Assembly (NCBI GenBank): GCA_004556395.1
Contig: SFHK01000020.1
Coordinates: forward strand, 1 to 34,451
Source: Clostridiales bacterium
GTDB lineage: Bacteria > Bacillota > Clostridia > Christensenellales > Aristaeellaceae
Direction of reading: 5' to 3'
DNA length: 34,451 nucleotides
Notes under the pieces: generated by a model
Told to the model about the DNA's origin: nothing
Database searches by the model: none
Seen by the model: only the letters and a program-made list of their open reading frames with translations
Translations under genes and position numbers: made by a program
Part shown: positions 13,540-21,919 of the stretch, piece after piece
Position numbering within the stretch: position 1 is the stretch's first letter
How the letters are laid out: every line of letters starts with the position of its first letter

Positions 13540-14172
13540 GTGCAGCAGGAGACGTGGCGTCAGGCCTTGGCGGAGAATCTGACGAAAAATCGCCGGGACA
13601 AGGGACTTACCCAGGCGGAGATCGGCGCGCAGATCAACTATTCGGATAAATCCGTTTCCAAATGGGAGCGGGGCGACGGCGTGCCGGATCTGAGCGCGCT
13701 GATGCAGCTGAGCGAACTGTATGACACCACGCCGGACGCGCTGCTGGGCTGCGTCCGGGAGGAGCCGGAAGCGCTTCCCGAGAAGAAGACGGGGCGCATC
13801 GTCGACCATACCCTGTTTCTGCTTTCGATGGTCAGCGGCATCTGGCTGCTGGCCGTGATCGCGTTCTGCGTGCTTCGCTTCGCGTGGCCGTCGATGGAGC
13901 ATGGCTGGCTGGCGTTTATTTACGCGCTGCCGATGACCTTCGCGAGTCTGGGCATCTCGTTTCTGGTTTGGAGAACCTATCCATGGGCGTTCGGCGCGCT
14001 TTCTGCCGCCGTGTGGACGCTGTGCCTGTCACTTCAGCTGACGCTGCCAACGGAAAACTCCGGCATGTTCTACGTGTTCGGCGGCGTTTTGCAGCTGACG
14101 GCGATGCTGGTCGCAGGCATCGTTACGCGCGAACGGTGGAAGAAGAAGCTGGGAAAGCCGAAAGCGGAGTAA
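13540..14172 (+). CDS. XRE-family HTH protein with C-terminal membrane domain
   Basis: A 210-residue protein. The N-terminal XRE/Cro helix-turn-helix is about residues 5-65 (RRDKGLTQAEIGAQINYSDK, SVSKWERGDGVPDLSALMQL), with the typical SVSKWERG. A linker is followed by four hydrophobic helices (about residues 85-195) and a basic C-terminus. Regulators with this layout occur in Firmicutes and may sense membrane or envelope signals; the target is unknown. It starts at GTG 13540, with GGGGG 7 bases before it; the frame extends far upstream but without a ribosome binding site and across the SGNH promoter. Downstream is a decayed region rich in small membrane-protein remnants. Confidence 0.85.
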   Translation: MQQETWRQALAENLTKNRRDKGLTQAEIGAQINYSDKSVSKWERGDGVPDLSALMQLSELYDTTPDALLGCVREEPEALPEKKTGRIVDHTLFLLSMVSGIWLLAVIAFCVLRFAWPSMEHGWLAFIYALPMTFASLGISFLVWRTYPWAFGALSAAVWTLCLSLQLTLPTENSGMFYVFGGVLQLTAMLVAGIVTRERWKKKLGKPKAE

Positions 14173-14341
14173 GGAAATATTTGCTGTGTTGTTGTGGACG
14201 CGGCAGGAAACGAAGAAGATGGTGCTCACATTGGGATGGTGTTGGCAGTGAGCGCTCTAATGATTGCATCAAACTATGTCATCTGAGAAAGGATCGCTTA
14301 GCGACAGGATTTCCGTGTGCTGAATTCGAGAGGAAATTTTA

Positions 14342-14604
14342 ATGACGAAGATGATTGTTGCGTTCAGCGCTGCGTTTAGCACTTATTGTTTGATCAATAT
14401 GGCGGTTGCGCTGAGAATTTACCGCTCGGAGAAACAGGGGCTTGTGAGCCATTATAGAAGACTGACGATGGCTGCGGCCGCTGTGTTTGCAGGGGTATTT
14501 TTGGCGATGTGATATTCGGGGGCACACCTGAGCGCATGAGTATTTTTATGGGATTGTTCTGTGGGAGCTTGATGAGTTTGTATACGGCGATGGGAGCTGG
14601 ATAA
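14342..14604 (+). pseudogene. Small three-helix membrane protein, frameshifted
   Basis: A frame with AGGA 7 bases before ATG 14342 encodes MTKMIVAFSAAFSTYCLINM and on to a TGA at 14510-14512 (56 residues, two hydrophobic helices). Restoring one base near 14505 continues it into another frame that runs ADVIFGGTPERMSIFMGLF and ends in TAA at 14602-14604, adding a third helix and giving about 87 residues. The continuity of hydrophobic pattern and codon quality argues for a single-base deletion in a real gene. A second remnant, ending NYVI-stop at about 14285, precedes it. Base composition is lower in GC than the flanks. Function unknown. Confidence 0.5.
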
Positions 14605-14900
14605 CATGTGGTTTGAACAGCGTTGTTTTCCGAACAGGATTGCTCGATGACGCATCGCGATAGGCGGAAAAATTGAAAGCATCAAAATCAACGCACGCAT
14701 TGACGCGGGTGAAAGCGGGAAATTGAGAAAAATGCGGAATTCACGCAAAAAAGTATGAAAACTTGCCTTTCACGCTATGCGAACGCGCAAAACTATGCTA
14801 TAATATTGAAAGAAAGGTCGGCGCGGAGCGGCTGGCCGGAAAATTTCGTCGGCGGGCGGCGTGCAAAACGGTTCGCGGGGACGATGGAGGGTAAACGAGC
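14605..14900. other. Intergenic stretch with an extended -10 promoter
   Basis: No convincing gene is seen. It is AT-rich up to 14810. An extended -10 (TGCTATAAT, with TATAAT at 14799-14804) lies about 95 bases before the next start codon, without a good -35. The remaining leader is GC-rich. Confidence 0.5.
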
Positions 14901-15464
14901 ATGGCAATGGACAACTTCAAAGAGGAAATCGTAGTCAAAAGACACAGCGGCGCGGTGAACGCGGCGTATTATCTGGCGTGGGTTCTGCTGGTCATCTCCG
15001 GCATAATCGGCCTTCTGATGCTGAACTTCGCGATTTCTTCCATCGGCAATCCGGAGTATGGTTTCCAGTGGCAGCAGCTGGTGATCGGCGTTCTGTTCGC
15101 GGGCATCGCAGTGTTGATCTGGCTGAAGAAGGACGGCCTGCGCGTGGAATATGAATACACGTTTACCAACGGCGTGCTGGACGTGTCGATGGTCATGAAC
15201 AATTCCAAGCGCCGCTATCTGATGGAGCTGCCGCTGAAGATCGTTGAAAGCTGCGGAAGCGTCAATCATCCATCGTTCAAGCGCTATCTGAGCGATAAAA
15301 CCATCAAAAAGCACAACTGGTTTCTCAATCGCGACAACAATCTGGTATATTTCTTCTTTAACAAGAACAATGTGAAGCATCTGGTCGTGCTCGAGCCGTC
15401 GGATGAAATGCTTGAGATGATCAAGAGCCGGAACTACCTGAACTTCGGCGTCTGGCAGAACTGA
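14901..15464 (+). CDS. Uncharacterised two-helix membrane protein
   Basis: A 187-residue protein. Residues about 20-45 and 57-75 form two transmembrane helices (YYLAWVLLVISGIIGLLMLN; LVIGVLFAGIAVLIWL), followed by a cytosolic domain of about 110 residues with a YEYTFTNGVLDVSMVMN strand pattern, MELPLKIVESCG, and a C-terminal segment VKHLVVLEPSDEMLEMIKSR. It resembles small conserved Clostridia membrane proteins of unknown function (possibly DUF6106, not verified). The start has GGAGGG about 9 bases upstream. It is a single gene ending in an intrinsic terminator, upstream of the sulfur-transfer operon. Confidence 0.8.
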   Translation: MAMDNFKEEIVVKRHSGAVNAAYYLAWVLLVISGIIGLLMLNFAISSIGNPEYGFQWQQLVIGVLFAGIAVLIWLKKDGLRVEYEYTFTNGVLDVSMVMNNSKRRYLMELPLKIVESCGSVNHPSFKRYLSDKTIKKHNWFLNRDNNLVYFFFNKNNVKHLVVLEPSDEMLEMIKSRNYLNFGVWQN

Positions 15465-15482
15465 AGCAGGGGATGAAGGCCG

Positions 15483-15541
15483 GGGGACGCTTGCGCGGCG
15501 CAGGGAACGAGGGCTGCGCGAGAAAAGCGTCCCCGCTTTTT
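15483..15541 (+). terminator. Intrinsic terminator
   Basis: Outer stem GGGGACGCTT (15483-15492) and AAGCGTCCCC (15525-15534), then GC and T5. An inner GC-rich hairpin lies between the arms. It separates the membrane protein gene from the cysteine desulfurase gene. Confidence 0.8.
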
Positions 15542-15563
15542 CATGTAGAAAGGATCGTTTTTC

Positions 15564-16709
15564 ATGCAGGCATATCTGGACAACAGCGCGACCACGCGGC
15601 CGACGGACGGCGTGATCGACGCAATGGCGCGCGCCATGCGCGAGGATTTCTATAATCCCTCGTCGCTGTACGCGCCGGCCATGATTCCCGAAAAGCAGAT
15701 GAACCTGTGCCGCGATAAAATTCGAAAGGCGCTGCACGCCGTGGACGCGCGCGTGATTTTTACCTCCGGCGGCACGGAGGCCAACAATCTGGCGCTGTTT
15801 GGCTCCATCGGCGCGATGCGCCCGCCGTACCGCGCGGCGGTGTCGGCCGTGGAGCATCCGAGCGTGCTTGAAGCGTCGCAGCGGTTGGAGGAGATGGGCT
15901 GCGAGGTGTTCCGGATTCCCGTGAACGAAGCGGGCGAGCTGGACTATGACGCGCTGGCGAGCTTCCTTCAGGGCGGCGCGAGCCTTGTCAGCTGCATGCA
16001 GGTGAACAACGAGACCGGCGCGAAGACGGACGTCGCGCGGCTTTCCAAGCTGGTGCGCGCGCTTGCGCCCGACGCAAGGCTGCATGTGGACGGCGTGCAG
16101 GGCTTCCTGCGCGAGGAGATCGATTTCCGACTGATCGACATGTACACGCTGTCCGGCCACAAGATTCACGCGCCCAAGGGCGTCGGCGCGCTGGTGGTTC
16201 GCAAGAATCTGCGTCTCAAGAGCACGCATGTGGGCGGCGGGCAGGAGGAAATGTACCGCAGCGGCACGGAAAACACGCCGGGCATCGCGGGGCTTTCCGA
16301 AGCGATTGACGAAATGCGGAAGCGGACGGACAGGCATGAAACGCTGATGAGCCGGAAGCTTCGTCTGGTGGAGAAGATGCGCGAGGCCGTTCCGGGGCTT
16401 CTGATCAACGGCCCGAAGCCGGAAGACGGCGCGGCGCATATCGTGAACTTCTCGTTCCCGGGCGTGCGCGGAGAGGTAATGCTGCACGCGCTGGAGGAAG
16501 CGGGCGTGTACGCGTCCACCGGCTCGGCGTGCTCCAGCAAGAAGCGCCATGTAAGCACCGTGCTGACCGCCATGGGCATTCCGGCGGATCGCGCCGAATG
16601 GGCGCTGCGCTTCAGCCTGTGCCCGTACACCACGGAGGAAGAAATCGACTACGCGGCGAAGGTCGCCGGGGAAAAATACGAAATACTGAAGAAGTTTCAA
16701 AGGAGATAG
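15564..16709 (+). CDS. Cysteine desulfurase (NifS/IscS-like, ThiI partner)
   Basis: A 381-residue PLP-dependent enzyme that takes sulfur from L-cysteine as an enzyme-bound persulfide. Signature residues: YLDNSATTRP at the N-terminus, SGGTEANNLA (68-77), the PLP-contacting EHPS, NNETGA (148-153), the PLP Lys in SGHKIHAPKG (Lys 200), and the persulfide Cys 323 in STGSACSSKK. The active-site loop is of the long flexible type typical of enzymes that pass sulfur to partners. The start has AAAGGA 9 bases upstream. It lies 6 bases before thiI, as in the B. subtilis NifZ-ThiI pair, so its likely acceptor is ThiI for tRNA s4U8. Confidence 0.94.
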   Translation: MQAYLDNSATTRPTDGVIDAMARAMREDFYNPSSLYAPAMIPEKQMNLCRDKIRKALHAVDARVIFTSGGTEANNLALFGSIGAMRPPYRAAVSAVEHPSVLEASQRLEEMGCEVFRIPVNEAGELDYDALASFLQGGASLVSCMQVNNETGAKTDVARLSKLVRALAPDARLHVDGVQGFLREEIDFRLIDMYTLSGHKIHAPKGVGALVVRKNLRLKSTHVGGGQEEMYRSGTENTPGIAGLSEAIDEMRKRTDRHETLMSRKLRLVEKMREAVPGLLINGPKPEDGAAHIVNFSFPGVRGEVMLHALEEAGVYASTGSACSSKKRHVSTVLTAMGIPADRAEWALRFSLCPYTTEEEIDYAAKVAGEKYEILKKFQRR

Positions 16710-16715
16710 ATACCC

Positions 16716-17864
16716 GTGCGTAAGGTATTGCTTGCCCGCTTCGGCGAAGTGCATCTGAAGGGACAGAACCGGCCGTATTTCATGCGCGTGCTGGTTGACA
16801 ATGTGAAGAAAATGGTCGCGCCCATCGGCGGGCACGTGTGGCTGTCTGATTCGCGCATTTATGTGTCCGATTTTGAGGACATGGACGAGTGCGTCAGCCT
16901 TGTGACAAAGGTGTTCGGCATTTATTCCGTGAGCCCGGCTTTGGAAATGGAAAAGGATCTGGACAGAATCGCCGAGGAAACCGTGCGCTGGATGGACGGC
17001 GTGACGGGCACGTTCAAGGTGATGTGCAAGCGCTCGGACAAACGCTTCCCGCTCAATTCGCAGGAGCTGGCGGTGGAGCTCGGCGGGCGCATTCTGGACG
17101 CGCATCCGGAGCTCAGGGTGGACGTGCATCATCCGCAGACGGAGATGTGGGTGGAAATTCGCGACCACGCGTATCTGTACAACACCGAAATCATGGCCGT
17201 GGGCGGCATGCCGATGGGTACATCCGGCAAGGCGGGTCTGCTTTTGTCCGGCGGCATCGACAGCCCGGTGGCGGGCTATCAGATCATGCGCCGCGGCGTG
17301 AACATTCAGGCGATTCACTTTGCCAGCCCGCCGTACACGTCCGAGCGCGCGCAGGAGAAGGTTCTGTCGCTGGCGCGCATCATCGGAAAGTACGAGTATG
17401 GCATGCGCGTGCACATCGTGCCGTTCACGAAGATTCAGATGGAGATTCACGAGAAGTGCGAGGAGGGCATGGGCACGCTGATCATGCGCCGCTTCATGAT
17501 GCGCATTGCCGACCGCATCGCGCACGACAACGGCCTGCAGGCGCTGATCACCGGCGAATCGCTGGGACAGGTGGCTTCGCAGACGATGGAAGCGCTCGGC
17601 TGCACGGACATCATGACCGACCTGCCCGTGTTCCGTCCGCTGATCGGCCTTGACAAGCTGGAAATCATCCACATTGCCGAGAAGATCGACACCTATGAAA
17701 CCTCCATCCTGCCCTATGAGGACTGCTGCACCGTGTTCACGCCCCGGCATCCCGTCACGAAGCCGAAGCTCGCCAACGTGGAGAAGGAAGAGCGCAGGCT
17801 GGACGTGGACGCGCTGGTGGAGGAAGCGGTCGCGAACGTGAAGACCGTTCTGGTAAAGGACTGA
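16716..17864 (+). CDS. thiI: tRNA 4-thiouridine synthetase ThiI
   Basis: ThiI, 382 residues: N-terminal ferredoxin-like domain, THUMP domain (about 60-165), and a PP-loop ATPase domain with LLLSGGIDSPVAGYQ (SGGIDS at 178-183). It adenylates U8 of tRNA and replaces O with S using persulfide from the adjacent desulfurase. It is the short form without a C-terminal rhodanese domain. It also has CEEGMGTLIMRRFM and ITGESLGQVASQT, both conserved. The start is GTG 16716, with AAGGAG about 10 bases upstream. Its TGA overlaps the ATG of the helicase gene by one base, so the helicase is translationally coupled to it. Confidence 0.96.
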   Translation: MRKVLLARFGEVHLKGQNRPYFMRVLVDNVKKMVAPIGGHVWLSDSRIYVSDFEDMDECVSLVTKVFGIYSVSPALEMEKDLDRIAEETVRWMDGVTGTFKVMCKRSDKRFPLNSQELAVELGGRILDAHPELRVDVHHPQTEMWVEIRDHAYLYNTEIMAVGGMPMGTSGKAGLLLSGGIDSPVAGYQIMRRGVNIQAIHFASPPYTSERAQEKVLSLARIIGKYEYGMRVHIVPFTKIQMEIHEKCEEGMGTLIMRRFMMRIADRIAHDNGLQALITGESLGQVASQTMEALGCTDIMTDLPVFRPLIGLDKLEIIHIAEKIDTYETSILPYEDCCTVFTPRHPVTKPKLANVEKEERRLDVDALVEEAVANVKTVLVKD

Positions 17865-20146
17865 TGCAAGTGACGCTTTCGGAATTCGTTTGTGCGCTGA
17901 GGGACGATCCCCGCTTTATGGAGAACGTGACGGAATGGCGCGTGCTTCCCGCGAGGGAGGCGAAATACGCGCCGTTTCCGCAGGAGCTGGACGCGCGCAT
18001 CGTGCAGGTGCTGAAGGCGCGCGGGATTGAGCGTCTGTATACGCATCAGCGGCAGGCGCTTGATTGCGCGATCGCGGGGCGCGACTTCGTCGTCGTCACG
18101 CCGACGGCGTCCGGAAAAACGCTGTGCTATAACCTGCCTGTGCTGAACGCGATTCTGAAGGATGACGCCGCACGCGCGCTGTATCTGTTTCCGACGAAGG
18201 CGCTTTCCAGCGATCAGGTGGCAGAATTGTATTCGATGGTGGAGGCGCTGGGCGCGGACATCAAGGCGTTCACCTATGACGGCGATACGCCCGCGTCCGC
18301 GCGCACGGCGATCCGGCAGGCGGGGCATGTGGTGGTGACGAACCCGGACATGCTGCATCAGGGCATTCTTCCGCATCACACCAAGTGGGTGCGGCTGTTT
18401 GAAAACCTGAAATATGTGGTCATTGACGAGATTCACGCCTACCGCGGCGTGTTCGGCTCGAACCTCGCGAACGTGCTCCGGCGGCTGGAGCGCATCTGCG
18501 CGTTCTACGGCGCGCATCCCACGTTCATCTGCTGCTCGGCGACGATTCACAACCCGAAGGAGCTGGCGGAGAACATGACCGCCCGCTCCATGACGATGAT
18601 CGACGACAACGGCGCGTCCGCGGGGCGACGGCATGTGATCTTCTATAACCCGCCGGTGATCAACCGGCAGCTGGGCATTCGCGCCGGCAGCCTGCCGACC
18701 ACGCGCGACATTGCCGCGCGGCTGGTGCGCGCGGGCGTGCAGTCGATCGTGTTCGCGCGCTCACGGCTGGCGGTCGAGGTGCTGGTGCGCTACGCCAAGG
18801 ACATTGTGCGCGACCCGCTGGGCAACGCCGGGCGCGTGCGCGGCTACCGCGGCGGCTATCTGCCTACGCTCCGGCGCGAGATTGAGCGCGAGCTGCGCGC
18901 CGGGAATGTGGATCTGGTGGTTTCGACGAACGCACTCGAGCTGGGCATCGATATTGGCCAGCTGGACGCGTGCGTGATGTGCGGCTATCCGGGCACCATC
19001 GCGAGCACGTGGCAGCAGGCCGGGCGCGCGGGGCGGCGCTCGAATGAGTCGCTGATGATTCTTGTGGCCAGCTCCAACCCGCTGGATCAGTACATCATCG
19101 GCCATCCCGATTATTTCTTCGGCCAGTCGCCGGAGCGCGCGTTCATCAACCCGGACAACCTGTATATCCTGCTCAACCATCTGAAATGCGCCGCCTACGA
19201 GCTGCCGTTTCAGGAGGGCGAGAAGTTCGGAAATGTGGAGGAGACGGACGAGCTTCTGCATTACCTCGCCGACCAGAATATCCTGCGGCTCGTTTCCGGG
19301 CGCTGGTACTGGATGGCGGAGGAATTCCCGCAGGCGGGCGTGAACCTGCGAAGCGCATCCGACCAGAATTTCCTGATTATCGACATCACAAATCCGAAAA
19401 AGCACCGCGTGATCGGCGAGATGGATCGCTTCACCGTGCCGATGCTGCTGCACAAGTACGCCATTTACATGCACGAGGGGCGGCAGTATCAGGTTGAGGA
19501 GCTGGACTTCGACGACAAGAAGGCGTACATCCGCGAGGTGGACGTGGGCTATTACACGGACGCCGACCTGACGACGAGCCTGAAGGTGCTGGATGAATTC
19601 GAGAGCGAGCCGCTGGGGCTGCTTTCGCGCCACCGCGGCGAGGTGCTGGTAAGCTCGATTGTGACGCTGTTTAAGAAGATTCGCTTTGATACCCATGAGA
19701 ACCTCGGCTGGGGACCGGTGACGCTGCCGGAGCTGGAAATGCAGACGACCGCCTGCTGGTGGACGCTGCCCGCCGGGATGGAAGCGAAGTATGGCAAGGA
19801 CGATATGAAGACGGCCATGGTCGCGCTGGCGTATCTGATGCGCCATATCGCGCCCATGTATCTGATGTGCGCGTCCACGGACATCAGCGTGGTCTATCAC
19901 GTGAAGGATCCCTTCAGCGACCAGCCGACCGTGTATCTGTACGATCACATTCCCGGCGGCGTGGGGCTGTCCGACCGCGTATATGAAATGAACATGGAGC
20001 TGTTCGTCGAGGCCAGACGCATGCTGGCCGCCTGTCCGTGCGAAAACGGCTGCCCCAGCTGCGTGGGCGCGGAATCCGTGGGCGGGAAAAAGACGCTGAT
20101 CGCCATTCTGGACGAGCTGATCGGAGATAGCCATGCGGACGCTTGA
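17864..20146 (+). CDS. mrfA: MrfA-like DEAD/DEAH-box helicase with C-terminal DUF1998 zinc domain
   Basis: A 760-residue superfamily 2 helicase close in length and layout to B. subtilis MrfA (YprA), a 3'-5' helicase for repair of mitomycin C lesions. Motif I TPTASGKT (79-86), motif Ia FPTKALS, motif II DEIH (188-191), motif III SATI, motifs IV-VI through STNALELGIDIG and QQAGRAGRR. The C-terminal domain ends with four Cys (724, 726, 730, 733; CPCENGCPSC), the zinc/FeS-like site of this group. It starts inside the thiI stop (TGATG) and its 3' end overlaps the next gene by 14 bases. Function in crosslink or adduct repair is inferred from family and neighbour. Confidence 0.9.
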   Translation: MQVTLSEFVCALRDDPRFMENVTEWRVLPAREAKYAPFPQELDARIVQVLKARGIERLYTHQRQALDCAIAGRDFVVVTPTASGKTLCYNLPVLNAILKDDAARALYLFPTKALSSDQVAELYSMVEALGADIKAFTYDGDTPASARTAIRQAGHVVVTNPDMLHQGILPHHTKWVRLFENLKYVVIDEIHAYRGVFGSNLANVLRRLERICAFYGAHPTFICCSATIHNPKELAENMTARSMTMIDDNGASAGRRHVIFYNPPVINRQLGIRAGSLPTTRDIAARLVRAGVQSIVFARSRLAVEVLVRYAKDIVRDPLGNAGRVRGYRGGYLPTLRREIERELRAGNVDLVVSTNALELGIDIGQLDACVMCGYPGTIASTWQQAGRAGRRSNESLMILVASSNPLDQYIIGHPDYFFGQSPERAFINPDNLYILLNHLKCAAYELPFQEGEKFGNVEETDELLHYLADQNILRLVSGRWYWMAEEFPQAGVNLRSASDQNFLIIDITNPKKHRVIGEMDRFTVPMLLHKYAIYMHEGRQYQVEELDFDDKKAYIREVDVGYYTDADLTTSLKVLDEFESEPLGLLSRHRGEVLVSSIVTLFKKIRFDTHENLGWGPVTLPELEMQTTACWWTLPAGMEAKYGKDDMKTAMVALAYLMRHIAPMYLMCASTDISVVYHVKDPFSDQPTVYLYDHIPGGVGLSDRVYEMNMELFVEARRMLAACPCENGCPSCVGAESVGGKKTLIAILDELIGDSHADA

Positions 20147-21275
20147 GCTGACGCGCGCACAGGCGCGCAGAGGGCTGACCCGTCTGCATTTCGGCGAAAA
20201 GACCGGCGTGCTTGAAACCGCGCGGCGGCTGCACAGCGTGCAATACGACCCGCTGAACGTGGTTGGGCGAAATCCAGATCTGGTTTTGCAAAGCCGCGTG
20301 TGCGGGTATACGCCTGAAAAGCTGTACCGGGAGCTGTATCAGAAGCATGCGCTCGTCGAGGGCTTCGACAAGATGCTCTGCCTGTTTCCGGCGGAGGATT
20401 TTCCGTATTTCGCGCGCACGCGCAGAAGCACCGCGCGGGCGTATCGGGAAAATCCGGACGTCGCGCAGATGGAAGCGCGTCTGCTGGAGGAAATCCGCGC
20501 CCGAGGGCCGCTGTGCTCGGACGACGTGGCATCTGAAACACGGGTGCGCTGGCCGTGGGGTGAAACGAGCGCCGCGCGCGCGGGGCTTGAGAGCCTTTGG
20601 ATGGCCGGGCGGCTTGTACTCGACCATCGGGAAGGCGCGAGGCGGTATTACGACCTGGCCGAAAGGCACATTGCGCCGGAAATTCTGAACGCGCCCGAGC
20701 CGAATCCGACGGACGAAATGTATTTCCGCTGGCAGGTCATGCGCCGCGCGGAGAGCATCGGACTTTTGCGAGAAGCGTCGGGCGACGCGTTTCTGGGCGT
20801 GGACGGCTTCAAGGCGGCGGAGCGAACGCACACATTTGAAGGTCTTTTAGAGGAAGGAAAGCTGCTTCGAGTCGTGATCGACGGAAAGCGTTATCTGATT
20901 CCGAGCGCCTTTGAAGCCCATTTTATCAAGGAAACACCGCCGCCGCGCGGCGTTCGCATCCTCGCGCCGCTGGACAATCTTCTGTGGGATCGCAGGATGA
21001 TTTCGGAAATCTTCGGCTTTGACTATCGCTGGGAGGTCTATGTGCCCAGAGAAAAGCGCAAGTACGGCTACTATGTGCTGCCTGTGATGGACGGAGACCG
21101 CTTTATCGCGCGGTTCGAGCCGGAGGCCTTTCGCGGAGGAAAGCTGAAAATCCGCGCGTGGTGGTGGGAGGACGGCGTGAAGCCCGCACCCGCATTGCTT
21201 CGCCGGGTGGACGCGTGCCTTGTGAAATTCTGCGCCTATCTCGGCGCGGAGGGCTATGAGGAATTTCCACTATAA
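20133..21275 (+). CDS. ycaQ: YcaQ/AlkX-type winged-helix DNA glycosylase
   Basis: A 380-residue HTH_42 (formerly DUF1006) protein. This family includes E. coli YcaQ (AlkX), which unhooks interstrand crosslinks and removes alkylated purines, and Streptomyces AlkZ. The catalytic QxD motif is intact: VQYDPLNVVGRNPDL has Gln 37, Tyr 38, Asp 39. Winged-helix repeats follow, with ILAPLDNLLWDRRM and a C-terminal YYVLPVMDGDRFIARFEPEA barrel-like strand, all typical. It starts 14 bases inside the helicase gene with GGAGAT upstream, so it is translationally coupled to it. It is the last gene of the operon, ended by a strong terminator. Activity is inferred from the motif. Confidence 0.88.
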   Translation: MRTLELTRAQARRGLTRLHFGEKTGVLETARRLHSVQYDPLNVVGRNPDLVLQSRVCGYTPEKLYRELYQKHALVEGFDKMLCLFPAEDFPYFARTRRSTARAYRENPDVAQMEARLLEEIRARGPLCSDDVASETRVRWPWGETSAARAGLESLWMAGRLVLDHREGARRYYDLAERHIAPEILNAPEPNPTDEMYFRWQVMRRAESIGLLREASGDAFLGVDGFKAAERTHTFEGLLEEGKLLRVVIDGKRYLIPSAFEAHFIKETPPPRGVRILAPLDNLLWDRRMISEIFGFDYRWEVYVPREKRKYGYYVLPVMDGDRFIARFEPEAFRGGKLKIRAWWWEDGVKPAPALLRRVDACLVKFCAYLGAEGYEEFPL

Positions 21276-21284
21276 AGATGAAAG

Positions 21285-21334
21285 ACGAAACCGCCGTCGC
21301 GGCCATGCCGGCTGACGACGGCGGGTTTCGTTTT
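21285..21334. terminator. Bidirectional intrinsic terminator
   Basis: Stem of about 14 bp (21285-21298 with 21317-21331, one unpaired base) with TTTT on the plus side and a GTTTCG/CGAAAC foot. It separates the convergent glycosylase and C39-like genes. Confidence 0.8.
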
Positions 21335-21893
21335 ACTTAATTTGGAATACAAAATAAGGGCGTTCGAAGCAGTCGGGGCGGAGAAGCTCGCAGTCGCACC
21401 ATGCGGCGCAGCCTTCCATGCGCACCTTTCCGGCGCGGCCGGGAATATCGTAGCGGCCGGGGCGGTACATAGGGTCGAGCACGCGGAACTGGTCGTCCTG
21501 AAAGCGCTCGAGCAGGATATAATGCCCGCTGTCGGAAAACAGGCCGACGTAGCCCTCGCGGTCGCCGCGCGTGTTGGCGACGGTTTTGGCGGAGGGGTCG
21601 GCGCGCATCAGGGCGAGAACCTCGTCCAGATCCTCCGTGCAGGTCATTTTCAGATCAAAGCGCCCGGCGAGCGCGCCGCCAAGGATGTAGAAATTTGTGC
21701 CGAAGCGGTCGCGCGCGCCGCAACGCCGGGCGAACCGGACGGCTTCCTCCGGCGGGAAGGAAATGCCGGGCAGGCGCTCGATCAGCATGGACGCGCAGCA
21801 CACGCCGCAGCCGCTGTTCGCGACGGTGCGGCCGTCGCCATGAAAGGGATAAGGCAGGTCGGGATAATCAAGCTGGCAGTAAAAGGGCTTCAT
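21333..21893 (-). CDS. Peptidase C39-like protein
   Basis: A 186-residue papain-fold protein of the C39-like type. The N-terminal Cys motif SGCGVCCASM (Cys 29) gives the nucleophile, SGHYILLE the His (124) and VLDPMYRPGRYD the Asp (140), in the right order and spacing. It has no signal peptide and no transporter part, so it is not a bacteriocin ABC-transporter domain; it may be a cytosolic or non-classically exported peptidase. Extra cysteines cluster near the C-terminus. GGAGA is about 5 bases before the ATG. It lies 26 bases downstream of an M42 aminopeptidase gene and probably shares its promoter, suggesting a peptide-processing pair. Confidence 0.8.
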   Translation of the reverse strand: MKPFYCQLDYPDLPYPFHGDGRTVANSGCGVCCASMLIERLPGISFPPEEAVRFARRCGARDRFGTNFYILGGALAGRFDLKMTCTEDLDEVLALMRADPSAKTVANTRGDREGYVGLFSDSGHYILLERFQDDQFRVLDPMYRPGRYDIPGRAGKVRMEGCAAWCDCELLRPDCFERPYFVFQIK

Positions 21894-21919
21894 GCGCGTC
21901 TCCTTTCGCGGAAAGCCGA

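Noticed and set aside
14793..17750. Open frame of 985 codons on the minus strand
   Set aside because: It lies opposite the membrane protein, cysteine desulfurase and thiI genes, whose motifs are intact. Its composition (His, Arg, Ala, Gln) is that of an antisense shadow.
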